This document shows, in pieces, positions 28,754 to 39,987 of a stretch of 64,000 nucleotides of DNA. A model generated the notes under the pieces. The model had not been told where the DNA came from. It made no database searches and saw only the letters and a list, made by a program, of their open reading frames with translations. Source of the stretch: Pseudomonas sp. MM223 (GTDB lineage Bacteria > Pseudomonadota > Gammaproteobacteria > Pseudomonadales > Pseudomonadaceae); the NCBI GenBank assembly GCA_947090765.1, contig OX352322.1, positions 6,666,274 through 6,730,273 of the forward strand, read 5' to 3'. Numbering within the stretch: position 1 is the first letter of the stretch; every line of letters starts with the position of its first letter. Both the position numbers and the translations under genes were made by a program.

Positions 28754-29299
28754 GTGTCAGCAGATAACGCCCCCCATACGCCCGATTCAGCGCAACCTCA
28801 CCGTGAGCACACTATGGAACCTGGAAACGCCCAGCTGAGCATGACCGTCCTGATGACCCCGGACATGGCCAACTTTTCTGGCAACGTACATGGCGGCACT
28901 CTGCTCAAGTACCTCGACGAAGTGGCCTATGCGTGCGCCAGCCGCTATGCCGGCAGCTATGTGGTAACCCTGTCGGTCGACCAGGTGATCTTCCGCGAGC
29001 CCGTGCACGTGGGTGAACTGGTAACCTTCCTGGCGTCGGTCAACTACACCGGCAACACCTCGATGGAGGTCGGCATCAAAGTGGTGACCGAGAACATCCG
29101 CGAGCGCTCGGTGCGCCACTCCAACAGCTGCTTCTTCACCATGGTCGCGGTCGACGACAACCGCCGTCCGGTGCCGGTGCCGCCACGCCAGCCGCACAGC
29201 AGCGAAGAAAAGCGCCGCTTCCTGCAAGGCCAACAGCGTCGCCAGATCCGCCAGGAGCTGGAGAAGCGTTACCAGGACCTGAAAACCGACGCTAACTAA
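28754..29299 (+). CDS. acyl-CoA thioesterase (hotdog fold)
   Basis: A 181-residue YciA/BFIT-type acyl-CoA hydrolase. The hotdog signature is [20 protein letters not shown] near residue 40, followed by [22 protein letters not shown] at 28754 is preceded by GAGGGGAACAGAA and is used here; an ATG at 28814 ([12 protein letters not shown]) starts where family similarity begins but has a poor ribosome site. The gene end overlaps the pdxY end by four bases on the opposite strand. Confidence 0.88.
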   Translation: MSADNAPHTPDSAQPHREHTMEPGNAQLSMTVLMTPDMANFSGNVHGGTLLKYLDEVAYACASRYAGSYVVTLSVDQVIFREPVHVGELVTFLASVNYTGNTSMEVGIKVVTENIRERSVRHSNSCFFTMVAVDDNRRPVPVPPRQPHSSEEKRRFLQGQQRRQIRQELEKRYQDLKTDAN

Positions 29300-30168
29300 A
29301 GCGCCAGCAACTGTGCCTCGAAGCGCACCCGCGGGTGAGCGATGCGGTCCTGGGCCCGAACCAGCTGCAATTCGTAGCTGGCGCAGGCCTGGGTTTCCAG
29401 CAGCACCTCATGCACCGCTGCAGCGGTGAACTCAAACGCCTGCACCCAACTGTCACCGAGCAGCACGCGGGCCAGGAACAAACCTGAAGTCAGGTCACCC
29501 ACCCCCACTGGCTGACGCGGGAACGCCAACAGCGGGCGGCGCAGGTGCCAGCTGTGCTCGGCGGTCACCAGCAGCATTTCGAACTGGTCGTCGGCCCGCC
29601 CGGGGTAAGCCAGGTGCTTGACCAGTACCACTTGCGGCCCACGCTGCAGCAGGCTGCGCGCCATGTTCACGCAATCCTCCAGCGACTGCGCGCGGCGCCC
29701 ACAGAAGCTGTCCAGTTCCAGCTGGTTGGGGCATAGGATGTCGGCCCGGGCCGCCGCCTCGTCGAGCAGGAAGTCGCTGACCTCCGGTGGCACGATACAG
29801 CCCTTCTCCGGGTGCCCCATGACCGGGTCACACAAGTACAAAGCCTTTGGGTTCACCGCCTTGATCCGCTCGACGCCCGCCAGGATCGCCCGCCCCTGCT
29901 CGGCACTGCCCAGGTAGCCGGACAGTACCGCATCGCAGTGACCCAGCTCGCCAATGTTGGAAATACCTTCCACCAACGCGGGAATTTGCGCCGGGGCAAG
30001 CACTTCACCCGCCCACTGGCCATACTGTGTGTGATTGGAGAACTGCACGGTATTGAGCGGCCAGACATTGACCCCGATACGCTGCATGGGAAACACCGCG
30101 GCGCTGTTGCCGGCGTGGCCGAACACCACATGGGACTGAATGGCGAGCAGGTGCGGGGTACGTTTCAT
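29296..30168 (-). CDS. pdxY: pyridoxal kinase
   Basis: A 290-residue ribokinase-fold enzyme phosphorylating pyridoxal in the vitamin B6 salvage pathway. Diagnostic segments are [20 protein letters not shown] at the N-terminus, [23 protein letters not shown] near residue 120 and the catalytic [10 protein letters not shown] near residue 225. The start at 30168 follows CCTCCCGC, a weak ribosome site; the longer open frame upstream is not family-like. Confidence 0.94.
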   Translation of the reverse strand: MKRTPHLLAIQSHVVFGHAGNSAAVFPMQRIGVNVWPLNTVQFSNHTQYGQWAGEVLAPAQIPALVEGISNIGELGHCDAVLSGYLGSAEQGRAILAGVERIKAVNPKALYLCDPVMGHPEKGCIVPPEVSDFLLDEAAARADILCPNQLELDSFCGRRAQSLEDCVNMARSLLQRGPQVVLVKHLAYPGRADDQFEMLLVTAEHSWHLRRPLLAFPRQPVGVGDLTSGLFLARVLLGDSWVQAFEFTAAAVHEVLLETQACASYELQLVRAQDRIAHPRVRFEAQLLAL

Positions 30169-30288
30169 GCGGGAGGTTTCCAAAGCTGTTTCAAGGATTG
30201 TGCGCAACGCAGTATGAACTCGATTGCCACCTGTACGACAGGCCAGGGACGCAGTTAAGCTGGATCTACCTGTTTGGAGCATATGCAA

Positions 30289-30681
30289 ATGTTGACCCTG
30301 GAGAACGTCTTTGTCCTGATGCTGGTAGCCACGGCAGGCGGCTGGTTGTGGCACAACCATGGGTTGCGCGAAAAAGCCCTGGAACGGGTCAAACAGCACT
30401 GCGCCAAGCTCGACCTCGAGCTGCTCGACGATGCCGTCGCACTCAAGCGCATCGCCTTTGTCCGTGATGCCAATGGCCGCAAGCGCCTGGCACGCATCTA
30501 TGCCTTCGAGTTCACCGTCACCGGCGAGCAACGCCACCCCGGTACCGTGACCCAGTTCGGCGCGCACAGCGTGCAGATCGAACTGGCGCCCTACCCGTTC
30601 GAAATCAAGACCCCGCCACGCACCGACAATGTCATCGAGATGCAGCAGTGGCGCCAGGAACACAATCGCTGGCGCAACTGA
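30289..30681 (+). CDS. DUF3301 family protein
   Basis: A 130-residue protein with an N-terminal membrane anchor ([20 protein letters not shown]) and a cytoplasmic part with [23 protein letters not shown] and [19 protein letters not shown], which I recognise as DUF3301. GGAG lies nine bases before the ATG at 30289. Function is unknown. It ends one base before the convergent CobW-type gene. Confidence 0.8.
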   Translation: MLTLENVFVLMLVATAGGWLWHNHGLREKALERVKQHCAKLDLELLDDAVALKRIAFVRDANGRKRLARIYAFEFTVTGEQRHPGTVTQFGAHSVQIELAPYPFEIKTPPRTDNVIEMQQWRQEHNRWRN

Positions 30682-31653
30682 TCAACTGACGCGGCATTCG
30701 CTCAGCCCCGCTTGCAGCGCGGGTTGCGATTGCGGCTGATCAAAAATCAGCTCGATACGGCTATCCCTGCGCCAGTCACTGCGCTGCCATATGGGCATGT
30801 CACCATTAAGCCCATTGAATGATTGCCAACCGTCCACGCTGTGGATAACCCCTTTCGCACGCCGCCATGGCCAGCTGCGCAAGAAGGCCTGTAGCCGCTG
30901 TGGATAAAACTGCTGTGCGGGATGCCAGCGCCAGCCAATGCTCCAACCTCCCTCCCCCTGCTGGGCAAGGCAGATCGGCTGGCTGGGGTCTGTCCACAAT
31001 ACTGCTGGGGCACTTCCAAGATTGTCGACAATCCTGTTTTCCTCAAATGGGCTGTCGACAATCTGTGCGGGGAGGCCAGGAAGGCTTGATAGCGGCACCT
31101 GACCTTGTACCGCCCACAGGATGCGCTTGTCGTGAAATTTATTAGTTATCAACAACTTAGATATTTCATCCACAGCCTCTGACTTGTTGAAAACAACGTT
31201 TTCAGACGCATTGAATGCCTGCTGTTGAGCCTCCGGAAGCGGCTCGTTTCGCACCATGGATTGAGCATCGACGACCATCAAAAGTGGCTGGATTGTCAGC
31301 ACTCCAGCCCACGGGGCCTGCTGCAATTGCGCCAGTAGCTGCAACGGGTGGCCCAGGCCGGAAGGCTCTATAAACAGCCGGTCAGGCCGGGATTTGCGCA
31401 ATAGCCGGCCCAGGCCCACCTGGAACGGCATGCCGTTGACACAGCACAGGCAGCCGCCTGCAACCTCGCCGATGGCTATGCCATCTTCGTCACGGCTGAG
31501 CAAGGCCGCATCCAGGCCAACCAGGCCGAATTCGTTGATCAATACCGCCCAGCGTTCATTGTTTGGGCGCTGGGCCAGCAGATGACGGATCAGGGTGGTC
31601 TTGCCGGCGCCCAGTGGGCCGGCAATCACATGGGTGGGAATGTTCTGCAACAT
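30682..31653 (-). CDS. CobW/COG0523-family GTPase, zinc-linked
   Basis: A 323-residue P-loop metallochaperone-type GTPase. Walker A is GPLGAGKTTLIRHLLAQ near residue 13, the CxCC metal motif is GGCLCCVNG near residue 68, Walker B-like is RLFIEPSGLGHP, and the guanine-specificity motif reads NKSEAVDE. It is the third gene after zigA and a DUF1826 gene on the same strand, downstream of a Zur-type box, so it probably helps deliver or ration zinc in starvation. Two perfect DnaA boxes fall in its 3' part. Confidence 0.85.
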   Translation of the reverse strand: MLQNIPTHVIAGPLGAGKTTLIRHLLAQRPNNERWAVLINEFGLVGLDAALLSRDEDGIAIGEVAGGCLCCVNGMPFQVGLGRLLRKSRPDRLFIEPSGLGHPLQLLAQLQQAPWAGVLTIQPLLMVVDAQSMVRNEPLPEAQQQAFNASENVVFNKSEAVDEISKLLITNKFHDKRILWAVQGQVPLSSLPGLPAQIVDSPFEENRIVDNLGSAPAVLWTDPSQPICLAQQGEGGWSIGWRWHPAQQFYPQRLQAFLRSWPWRRAKGVIHSVDGWQSFNGLNGDMPIWQRSDWRRDSRIELIFDQPQSQPALQAGLSECRVS

Positions 31654-32725
31654 GGGATGGCTTCAGGCGGGGGTGATGGCTCACTATGCGCCGTCAGGCC
31701 AGCCAGTCAAGGCTGAGCAGCAAGCGCCCCTGCTGGCCCGAGGGCGAGCGGTGCACAAGGCCTGCACCTTCGTTGCCCTGCCACTTCTCGCCCTTGAGTA
31801 CGGCTACTTCACCGGCCTGTAGCTGCTGAATTTTATCCACAGGTGGTTGGGCTGTGTGTAACTCACCGCGCGGGCTCGCCTGCTCTCGCAACCACTCGCT
31901 ACCCGGCCCCGAATAGGTGGTAAGCAGACGCAACGGTACGTTATCCACATGGAAGCGCGGGCACATCGGGCCGGCCAGTACCCGTAGACGCAAACCGACC
32001 CGCCGCGCGCCAACCAGGCAGGTATAGGCCGCCACCAACCAGGCCACATCGGCTACGAACGCTTCGTAACCGTGCAAATCCGCCGCTTCGCGAAGCAAGT
32101 CCGATATAACCGGCATCTGCTGCTCATCCACATCGATTACGCGCTGGTCAGCCAAATCTTGCCCAAGGCTGACCACCAACTCGGCAAAATCCTCCAGCTG
32201 TGGCGGCAAACGCCGGCGCCACACCGCCAGGTTCACGCCGTCCTGCAGTATGTCGGTCAACACCTGCGGCGTTTCACCAAACACCTGGAAGATATCCACA
32301 GGCTTGCGCACCGGGGTCATGCTGCCTCCTCTTGGTGCCAAGGGCCAAATGGATCGGGCAGACGCAACCAGCCCAAGTGCCCCAAATCCATTTCTTCATC
32401 CGTCAACAAGCACGCATCAAGCGCTGTGGATAACTTTTCGAAGTCGATATTCTGCCCGATGAACACCAGTTCTTGCCGGCAGTCACCGGTCTCGGCAGCC
32501 CAGTGTTTCAAGATCTCGGCAGTGTTATCCACATCCTGCGGCCACTGCTCGCGCGGCACAAAACGCCACCAACGGCCCGCCAGGCCATGGCGCATCATGC
32601 CACCTGCCTGCGACCAGCTACCGGCTTCCTGGTACTTGCTGGCCAGCCAGAAAAAACCCTTCGAACGCAGCAGCCGACCATTGCTCCAGGGCATGTGGAT
32701 AAAGTCGAAAAAGCGTTGTGGATGA
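30840..32725. repeat. cluster of DnaA boxes in the zinc GTPase operon
   Basis: Perfect TTATCCACA/TGTGGATAA 9-mers start at 30840, 30899, 31833, 31941, 32425, 32525 and 32694. One-mismatch copies start at 31146, 31166, 32124, 32292 and 32717. All are inside coding sequence and in both orientations. This is a dispersed cluster, not a tandem repeat. Confidence 0.75.
31694..32320 (-). CDS. DUF1826 protein
   Basis: A 208-residue protein that I recognise as DUF1826 ([78 protein letters not shown]). The last part looks like a beta-barrel of the oxygenase type, with H-x-D in FHVDN. The family is often found beside Zur-regulated CobW GTPases. Four bases overlap with zigA (start ATG at 32320, zigA stop at 32317), so they are coupled. 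Confidence 0.82.
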   Translation of the reverse strand: MTPVRKPVDIFQVFGETPQVLTDILQDGVNLAVWRRRLPPQLEDFAELVVSLGQDLADQRVIDVDEQQMPVISDLLREAADLHGYEAFVADVAWLVAAYTCLVGARRVGLRLRVLAGPMCPRFHVDNVPLRLLTTYSGPGSEWLREQASPRGELHTAQPPVDKIQQLQAGEVAVLKGEKWQGNEGAGLVHRSPSGQQGRLLLSLDWLA

Positions 32726-33525
32726 AGTGGCCGCCGCGCCTGCCAGGTCGTGGCCGCGATACCGTACTCTTCAGTCTCTGGCACATGCTCGCCGCGCAAC
32801 TCTTGCAACCAGCCAGGCGCTTGGGCCGCCTGGTCGAAGTCGAACAGGCCAGTATCCAGGATGCGCGCCAGTGGCACCTGGCCCATGACCATGGGCACGA
32901 TCTGCGCCCGGGCGTTGAGGCTGCGCAAGATGGCCATGAGTTCTTCTCGCTCATGCTGGCTGATCAGGTCGATCTTGCTCAGCAACAGCACATCGGCGAA
33001 CTCTACCTGCTCGATCAGCAGGTCGCTGATCGACCGTTCGTCCTCTTCACCCAAGGTTTCGCCACGGCTGGCCAGGCTGTCTGCTGCCTGGTAATCGCGC
33101 AAGAAATTCAGGCCATCGACCACAGTCACCATAGTGTCCAGGCGCGCCATGTCGGACAGGCTGCGGCCCTGCTCGTCGCGAAAGGTAAACGTCTCGGCAA
33201 CCGGAAGCGGCTCCGAGATACCTGTGGACTCGATGAGCAAATAATCGAAGCGCCCTTCTTCGGCCAGCCGCGCCACCTCTTCGAGAAGGTCCTCACGCAG
33301 TGTGCAGCAAATGCAGCCATTGCTCATCTCGACCAGTTTCTCTTCAGCGCGGTTGAGGCTGACGTTGCGCTGCACCTCGCTGGCGTCGATGTTGATTTCA
33401 CTCATGTCATTGACGATGACCGCGACCCGCAGTTTGTCGCGGTTACGCAATACATGGTTGAGCAAGGTGCTTTTGCCGGCACCAAGAAAGCCGGACAGCA
33501 CGGTAACAGGGAGACGGTTGGACAT
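32317..33525 (-). CDS. zigA: zinc-responsive CobW-family GTPase
   Basis: A 402-residue ZigA/YeiR-type metallochaperone: Walker [19 protein letters not shown], CxCC metal motif [12 protein letters not shown] near residue 71, [20 protein letters not shown], and a C-terminal CobW_C domain ([36 protein letters not shown] end). Known relatives are induced by zinc starvation under Zur and deliver zinc to client enzymes. The start lies about 49 bases downstream of a Zur-box-like palindrome. First gene of zigA-DUF1826-cobW. Confidence 0.88.
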   Translation of the reverse strand: MSNRLPVTVLSGFLGAGKSTLLNHVLRNRDKLRVAVIVNDMSEINIDASEVQRNVSLNRAEEKLVEMSNGCICCTLREDLLEEVARLAEEGRFDYLLIESTGISEPLPVAETFTFRDEQGRSLSDMARLDTMVTVVDGLNFLRDYQAADSLASRGETLGEEDERSISDLLIEQVEFADVLLLSKIDLISQHEREELMAILRSLNARAQIVPMVMGQVPLARILDTGLFDFDQAAQAPGWLQELRGEHVPETEEYGIAATTWQARRPLHPQRFFDFIHMPWSNGRLLRSKGFFWLASKYQEAGSWSQAGGMMRHGLAGRWWRFVPREQWPQDVDNTAEILKHWAAETGDCRQELVFIGQNIDFEKLSTALDACLLTDEEMDLGHLGWLRLPDPFGPWHQEEAA

Positions 33526-33573
33526 GGCGAAACCTCTTCAGGCGAGCGCATTCGAAACGATGCATTGCACAAT

Positions 33574-33586
33574 GTTATAAAGTAAC
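33574..33586. promoter_or_regulatory. Zur-box-like palindrome
   Basis: GTTATAAAGTAAC fits the gamma-proteobacterial Zur motif (GTTATANNATAAC-like) closely. It sits in the intergenic region between divergent zigA and the exported-protein/folE2 genes and could repress both when zinc is plentiful. Confidence 0.7.
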
Positions 33587-33640
33587 AATACAATTTCGCC
33601 AAGCCGTTCTCGACGGACGAGTACTCACCGGGGATAAAAA

Positions 33641-34021
33641 ATGAATCTGCCACGCGCCATGGTGTTGATGTTGCTCACCATGCCCACTTCGCTGTTCGCC
33701 ATGCCAAAGAGCAGCACGTTGGCAGTGTGTACACGTAGCGCGACACTGCTTGCCTGCCAGGACGGCAAGGGCAGTTACTACAGCGTACGCAGCGAAGGCA
33801 GTACGTTCTACCTACGCGGCTACGACTTCAGCAGCCGGCGCCTGTGGGCACAAACCAACAGCCGGTATGGCACGTTGACCTTTTTCACCGGCCTGGCTAG
33901 CGACGGCGAAGCCTGGGTGGGTTACAGCCGTCGCGTTGGCTGGACCACCTTGAACCGCGTATCCAGTTCCAGTGGGCAACGCTTCAACCTGCATTGCAGC
34001 TTGATTGGCGGTTGCCACTGA
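33641..34021 (+). CDS. hypothetical exported protein
   Basis: A 126-residue protein with a signal peptide (MNLPRAMVLMLLTMPTSLFA). The mature part has four cysteines (VCTRSATLLACQDG near the start, LHCSLIGGCH at the end) and is Ser/Tyr/Gly rich, suggesting a disulphide-bonded periplasmic or secreted protein. No family recognised. Its place between the Zur-like box and folE2 suggests zinc regulation, which is inference. Confidence 0.7.
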   Translation: MNLPRAMVLMLLTMPTSLFAMPKSSTLAVCTRSATLLACQDGKGSYYSVRSEGSTFYLRGYDFSSRRLWAQTNSRYGTLTFFTGLASDGEAWVGYSRRVGWTTLNRVSSSSGQRFNLHCSLIGGCH

Positions 34022-34046
34022 TGCCCCTTTTTGTTTGGAAAGCCAG

Positions 34047-34952
34047 ATGACCCAGCTCAAGCTCCCCGACATCGCTGCACAAACCCAAAAGTACACCTTG
34101 CCTTTGGACTGGGTGGGCATGTGCGGGATTGCCGTGCCTGTGCAGTTCGAAGGGCGCACTACAGCCGCTAAAATCGATGCTGGCGTAAGCCTGGTAGACG
34201 GCAGTTCACGCGGCATCCATATGTCACGGCTTTACCTTGCCTTGGAGTCACTGGAGGACCACCCCCTCACTCCACTGGCAATCAGGCAGCTACTGGCTAA
34301 TTTCCTGAGCAGCCATGAAGGCCTTTCTTCGGCGGCCTATCTGCGCCTCAGCTTCGAGCACCTGCTGAAAAGGCCGGCCTTGATCAGCCCATTAGCAGGT
34401 TGGAAAAGCTACGCCGTAACGGTCGATGCAAGGATATAAAATGAAATGTTCCACGTGGAACTATCTGTTTCCGTGCCTTACTCCTCTACCTGCCCATGCT
34501 CGGCGGCACTTGCACGGCAGCTGATTCAGCAGCAGTTCCTGGGCGACTTCACCGGGGAGCAGGTCGAGAAGTCCGCAGTATTGCGATGGCTTGGTAGCGC
34601 CGAAGGCATCGTGGCGACGCCCCACAGCCAACGAAGTAGCGCGCAAATTCAGGTACGGCTGCGTAGCAATCAGCACGCTTTACCCATCACCGAATTGATT
34701 GATTGCGTTGAAACCAGCTTGGGGACCGCTGTGCAGACCGCTGTGAAACGTGCGGACGAGCAAGCCTTCGCCTTGGCCAACGGGCAGAACTTGATGTTCT
34801 GTGAAGACGCCGCACGACGCCTGCACAAGGCGCTACGGCAATTGGAATGGAGCACGGCCTTCAAGCTGCGCGTGGAGCATGCAGAAAGCCTGCATGCTCA
34901 CGACGCCGTCGCCACCAGCCAATGGCAATGGGACGTCAGCTGCGCGGTTTGA
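34047..34952 (+). pseudogene. folE2: GTP cyclohydrolase FolE2, interrupted by an in-frame stop
   Basis: The zinc-independent GTP cyclohydrolase IB of folate synthesis. Codons 1-130 begin MTQLKLPDIAAQTQK and contain DWVGMCGIAVPVQFEG and GIHMSRLYLAL. A TAA at 34437-34439 interrupts the frame after AVTVDARI. The same frame resumes [27 protein letters not shown], with ATPHSQRS and [15 protein letters not shown] to the end. Without the stop the protein has 301 residues, near the family length. It may be a real nonsense mutation, since a paralogous FolE would cover zinc-replete growth, or a sequence error. A parS-type palindrome lies 8 bases after the stop. Confidence 0.85.
34447..34462. promoter_or_regulatory. 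parS-type ParB-binding site
   Basis: TGTTCCACGTGGAACT contains the perfect palindrome GTTCCACGTGGAAC, matching the pseudomonad parS sequence as I know it. It lies inside folE2, encoding Phe-His-Val-Glu-Leu, about 20 kb from parB and 29.5 kb from dnaA. It is the only intact parS I found in the window. Confidence 0.88.
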
Positions 34953-35463
34953 CCGTGCCACAGTCATTGCCCAGCCACACTGCACGGGTGTTCATGCTGC
35001 CTTGCTGCTGCACACCCGAAGCGTTGAACGTGCCACTGACTTGAGTGGTGAATTCCCGGTCGCTGAGGAAGGTAGCTTGGCCAGTGCCCTGCGCCTTGGG
35101 GCAGCTGAACTGAAACTTCCATACATTACCGGTACGGTCCGTGATCTTCTGGGTGCAACCTGACTTCGGGTCCTGCAGTGGGATATCGTTAGTTGCCACC
35201 TGCTCTGGCGTAAGGCACGAACGCACGCCGTTGCCACCAACAGTCACCCCTTGTTTGGCCAGCACCCCCTCCATCATCGCGCGCTGCTCTGGCGGCAGGT
35301 TTTTCATCTGACCGAGCATGAACTGCATGTCGGGTAACGGCTTGCCATCGACCTGCATGTTGCTGGTGGTCAGCTCCCACAAACCTGGTTGCAGCATCTG
35401 GGCATGCACCAGCGGGCTGCTCATCGCTAGGGCCAACGCCAACAGTGGCAGACGAATCTTCAT
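34936..35463 (-). CDS. DUF3617 exported protein
   Basis: A 175-residue protein with a signal peptide ([21 protein letters not shown]) and a mature part starting [18 protein letters not shown], followed by [27 protein letters not shown] and [22 protein letters not shown], the DUF3617 pattern. Predicted periplasmic, function unknown. Its 3' end overlaps the folE2 end by 17 bases on the opposite strand. Confidence 0.85.
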   Translation of the reverse strand: MKIRLPLLALALAMSSPLVHAQMLQPGLWELTTSNMQVDGKPLPDMQFMLGQMKNLPPEQRAMMEGVLAKQGVTVGGNGVRSCLTPEQVATNDIPLQDPKSGCTQKITDRTGNVWKFQFSCPKAQGTGQATFLSDREFTTQVSGTFNASGVQQQGSMNTRAVWLGNDCGTVKPRS

Positions 35464-35595
35464 GGACGATCGCTCCTGGAAAAAACCGGCCAAGCGGGCC
35501 GGGCTGAACCTTGGACGCCAAATCCACCTTCAGGTTGCAAGGCGGACCGGGAACGTGTTCTGTTACCTCAAGTGTACTCGGCAAGCAGGATGCAT

Positions 35596-37035
35596 ATGGA
35601 TTACCACAGCCCCTACTTTTTTGGTTACGTACTCGGACTGATTCACCTACTGGGTATCATTGCCGCACTGCACGCGATCTTCACCGTGCGTACTGCCCAA
35701 GGCGCGATCGCCTGGGCCATGCCCTTGTTCTTCATCCCCTACCTTACCTTGATCCCCTACCTGGTTTTCGGCGCTCGCTCGTTCTATGCCTACATCAAGG
35801 CAAGGCGCCAGGCCAACCAGGAAATGCACGTGGCCATGGCCAATCTCAACTGGCGGCCTTGGGTGGAAGAAGCCCTGACCGCTCGTGAATCAGAAAGCTA
35901 CGCGGCCCTGCGTGCCATGCCCAAGCTGGGGCGAATGCCCTGCCTGGCTAACAACCAAGTGAAGTTGCTGATCAATGGAAAAGCCACGTTCGATGCCATT
36001 TTCGCCGCCATCGAAAAAGCTCGCGATGTAGTGCTGGTACAGTTCTTCATCATCCACGACGACACCCTCGGCAAGGCATTGCAACAACTGCTGCTACGCA
36101 AGGCTGCTGAAGGGGTGCAAGTGTTTGTGCTGTACGACCGCGTCGGTAGCCATGCCTTGCCAGCCAGCTACAGCCAGCAGCTGCGCGATGGCGGAGTACA
36201 GATTCATGCCTTCGCCACCCGCCGTGGTTTGTTCAACCGCTTTCAGGTTAACTTTCGCAACCACCGCAAGATCGTGGTAGTGGATGGCCTGCTCGGTTTC
36301 GTTGGCGGGCACAACGTGGGGGACGAATACCTCGGGGAACACCCGCAGCTTTCCCCCTGGCGCGACACCCATGTGCAGATCAACGGGCCGGTGCTGGCCT
36401 GCCTGCAGGAGTCGTTTGCCGAGGATTGGTACTGGGCTACTCGCCAGCTGCCGCCGCTGATCCTGCCGGATACCTACCCGGATAACGGGGTGCTTTGTCA
36501 GGCCTTGGCCAGCGGTCCCGCCGACCCGCAGGAAACCTGCTCGTTGTTCTTCCTCGAAGCGATCCATTCAGCGACCAGACGGGTGTGGATCACCAGCCCC
36601 TACTTCATCCCGGACGAAGCAGTCTTCGCAGCCTTGCGGCTGGCGGTGCTGCGTGGGGTCGATGTACGAGTGCTGATCCCGTCACGGCCAGACCACCGCG
36701 TGGTCTATGCCGCCTCCAGCCTGTTCGCCTTCGAAGCAGTGCGCGCGGGTGTGCGCATGTTCCGTTATCAGCCAGGCTTCCTGCATCAGAAAGTGGTGCT
36801 GGTGGATGATGATGTCAGCGCGATCGGCAGTGCCAACCTGGACAACCGCTCGTTCCGCCTGAACTTCGAGATCACCCTGCTAACGGTCGACCGCACCTTC
36901 GCAGATCAGGTCGAGCACATGCTGATCAATGACTTTGAACAGTCGCGAGAAATCACTGCCGAGGACAGCCTCGACACTCATCGACTGCAGCAACTGGGGA
37001 TGCGGATTGCGCGGCTGATTTCGCCAATTCTTTAA
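35596..37035 (+). CDS. cls: cardiolipin synthase
   Basis: A 479-residue phospholipase D-superfamily enzyme that joins two phosphatidylglycerols to give cardiolipin. Two N-terminal membrane segments ([42 protein letters not shown]) precede two HxK motifs: [10 protein letters not shown] near residue 220 and [11 protein letters not shown] near residue 396, each followed by the GSxNxDxRS-like GGHNVGDEY and [14 protein letters not shown] lies five bases before the ATG at 35596; in-frame starts just upstream are possible. Confidence 0.93.
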   Translation: MDYHSPYFFGYVLGLIHLLGIIAALHAIFTVRTAQGAIAWAMPLFFIPYLTLIPYLVFGARSFYAYIKARRQANQEMHVAMANLNWRPWVEEALTARESESYAALRAMPKLGRMPCLANNQVKLLINGKATFDAIFAAIEKARDVVLVQFFIIHDDTLGKALQQLLLRKAAEGVQVFVLYDRVGSHALPASYSQQLRDGGVQIHAFATRRGLFNRFQVNFRNHRKIVVVDGLLGFVGGHNVGDEYLGEHPQLSPWRDTHVQINGPVLACLQESFAEDWYWATRQLPPLILPDTYPDNGVLCQALASGPADPQETCSLFFLEAIHSATRRVWITSPYFIPDEAVFAALRLAVLRGVDVRVLIPSRPDHRVVYAASSLFAFEAVRAGVRMFRYQPGFLHQKVVLVDDDVSAIGSANLDNRSFRLNFEITLLTVDRTFADQVEHMLINDFEQSREITAEDSLDTHRLQQLGMRIARLISPIL

Positions 37036-37050
37036 GCTAAACAGTCTGAG

Positions 37051-37090
37051 TGTGGGAGCGGCCCTTTCGCGTCACAAGGCCGCTCCCACA
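37051..37090. repeat. single REP-like hairpin
   Basis: TGTGGGAGCGGCC and GGCCGCTCCCACA form a 13-bp stem between the convergent cls and cfa genes. It could serve as terminator for both. Confidence 0.75.
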
Positions 37091-37108
37091 AAGTCCGCAT
37101 CTACGTTC

Positions 37109-38293
37109 TTAGCGATACAGGTCTTCGCGCGTCCAGGGCAGGTCGTGATGGCCATCGGCGTATGGCTTGACCGCGAGGATCTGGTGCAGGTTGATCCAGC
37201 CCTTCTGGAAGGCATAAGCACACCCGGCCAGGTACAAACGCCAGATACGTAGGGTCTTTTCCGGCACCAGCGCCGCCGCCTTGTGCAACTGGTTCTCCAG
37301 GTTTTCGCTCCAGTGGTGCAAGGTCTTGGCGTAGTGCAGGCGCAGGCTTTCCACGTCCACCACCTCCAGACCCGCTTCACAGATGCTGGCGCTGATCATC
37401 GACAGGTGGGGCAGCTCGCCGTGGGGGAATACATAGCGGTCGATGAACTCACCAGCACCCCGCCCCACCGGTCGGCCATCGACGTGCTTGGCGGTAATGC
37501 CGTGGTTCATCACAAGGCCCCCTTCCCTCACGGCCCCGAATAGCTTCTGGCAGTACAGCGCCAGGTTGGCATGCCCGACATGTTCGAACATGCCGACACT
37601 GACAACCTTGTCGAAGCGACCATCCTGAGGCAGGTCGCGATAGTCGAGAATCTGCAGGTCAACCTTGTCAGCCAGGCCTTCGGCTTTGACGCGCTGGCGA
37701 CCAAGCTTTAGCTGCTCCTTGCTCAAGGTAATACCAAACACCTTGGCGCCATACTCACGGGCAGCAAAGCGTGCCAGCCCGCCCCAGCCGCAACCAACGT
37801 CGAGCAGATAGTCGCCAGCGTCCAGGCGTAGCTTACGGCACAGGTGGTCGAACTTGTCCTGCTGCGCCTGATCAAGCGTGTTGTCCGGCTCGCGGAAATA
37901 GGCGCATGAATAGACCATGTCCTGGTCCAGCCACAGCTGATAGAACGCGTTGGACACGTCATAGTGATAGGAGATGGCTTTAGCGTCAGTGCTCTTGTCA
38001 TGAGGCAGGCGTTGCGGCGACGTTTCATCTTCGTCTGCCAACAGCGCTTCACTTAGCTCATCGCACACCCGGATGGCTTCACCTATGTCGCCTTCCAGCT
38101 CAAGCTTTCCTTCGACGAATGCAGCGCCCAGCTGGTCCATGCTTGGGTGAGTCAACTGGCTGATCAACTGTGGTTCCTTGACCAGAATGGTGACCTGAGG
38201 ACTAGGCCCGAGATCGAACTGGTTACCGTCCCACAGTTTCAACCGCAGCGGCAGATGCAGGCTCTGCAATGCCGGAGGAAGTTGAGCAAGCAT
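37109..38293 (-). CDS. cfa: cyclopropane-fatty-acyl-phospholipid synthase
   Basis: A 394-residue SAM-dependent methyltransferase that adds a methylene bridge to unsaturated acyl chains of membrane phospholipids. The SAM motif is LLDVGCGWGGLARFAAREYG near residue 165. Before it lies SYHYDVSNAFYQLWLD and after it MFEHVGHANL and KTLHHWSENLE, all typical of Cfa. It starts after GGAGGGTCTTTC. P. putida Cfa is known to be stationary-phase induced; I did not identify the promoter. Confidence 0.94.
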   Translation of the reverse strand: MLAQLPPALQSLHLPLRLKLWDGNQFDLGPSPQVTILVKEPQLISQLTHPSMDQLGAAFVEGKLELEGDIGEAIRVCDELSEALLADEDETSPQRLPHDKSTDAKAISYHYDVSNAFYQLWLDQDMVYSCAYFREPDNTLDQAQQDKFDHLCRKLRLDAGDYLLDVGCGWGGLARFAAREYGAKVFGITLSKEQLKLGRQRVKAEGLADKVDLQILDYRDLPQDGRFDKVVSVGMFEHVGHANLALYCQKLFGAVREGGLVMNHGITAKHVDGRPVGRGAGEFIDRYVFPHGELPHLSMISASICEAGLEVVDVESLRLHYAKTLHHWSENLENQLHKAAALVPEKTLRIWRLYLAGCAYAFQKGWINLHQILAVKPYADGHHDLPWTREDLYR

Positions 38294-38428
38294 GAAAGAC
38301 CCTCCTATCCGTAATTGGCCACGACGCCTGATATTTCGAACGTCGCCGGATCAGAGTAGTTCATTGGTGGGATGTTTCCTCTAAACGAGACCAAGGTCTA
38401 GAACCAACTGATCTTATACGCGCAGCAG

Positions 38429-38440
38429 ATTGTATACAAT
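38429..38440. promoter_or_regulatory. ATTGTATACAAT palindrome upstream of lpd
   Basis: A perfect 12-base palindrome 61 bases before the lpd start, in the cfa/lpd divergent region. The sequence resembles operators of GntR-family (FadR/VanR subgroup) regulators. The regulator is unknown and not encoded nearby. Confidence 0.45.
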
Positions 38441-38500
38441 TCTCGAATCTCAGCTTAACCTTGTGCCCCTCTCGCGCTTCTACATCCTGGAGTTGAACCC

Positions 38501-39901
<1,401 letters not shown>

Positions 39902-39987
39902 CTGGCGCCGTTCGCAGCAGACGGCCATCCAACTGGAAAGGCCTGATGCCGCGAACGGGTACATGAAACGCCTGCTACCTTGCCCCG

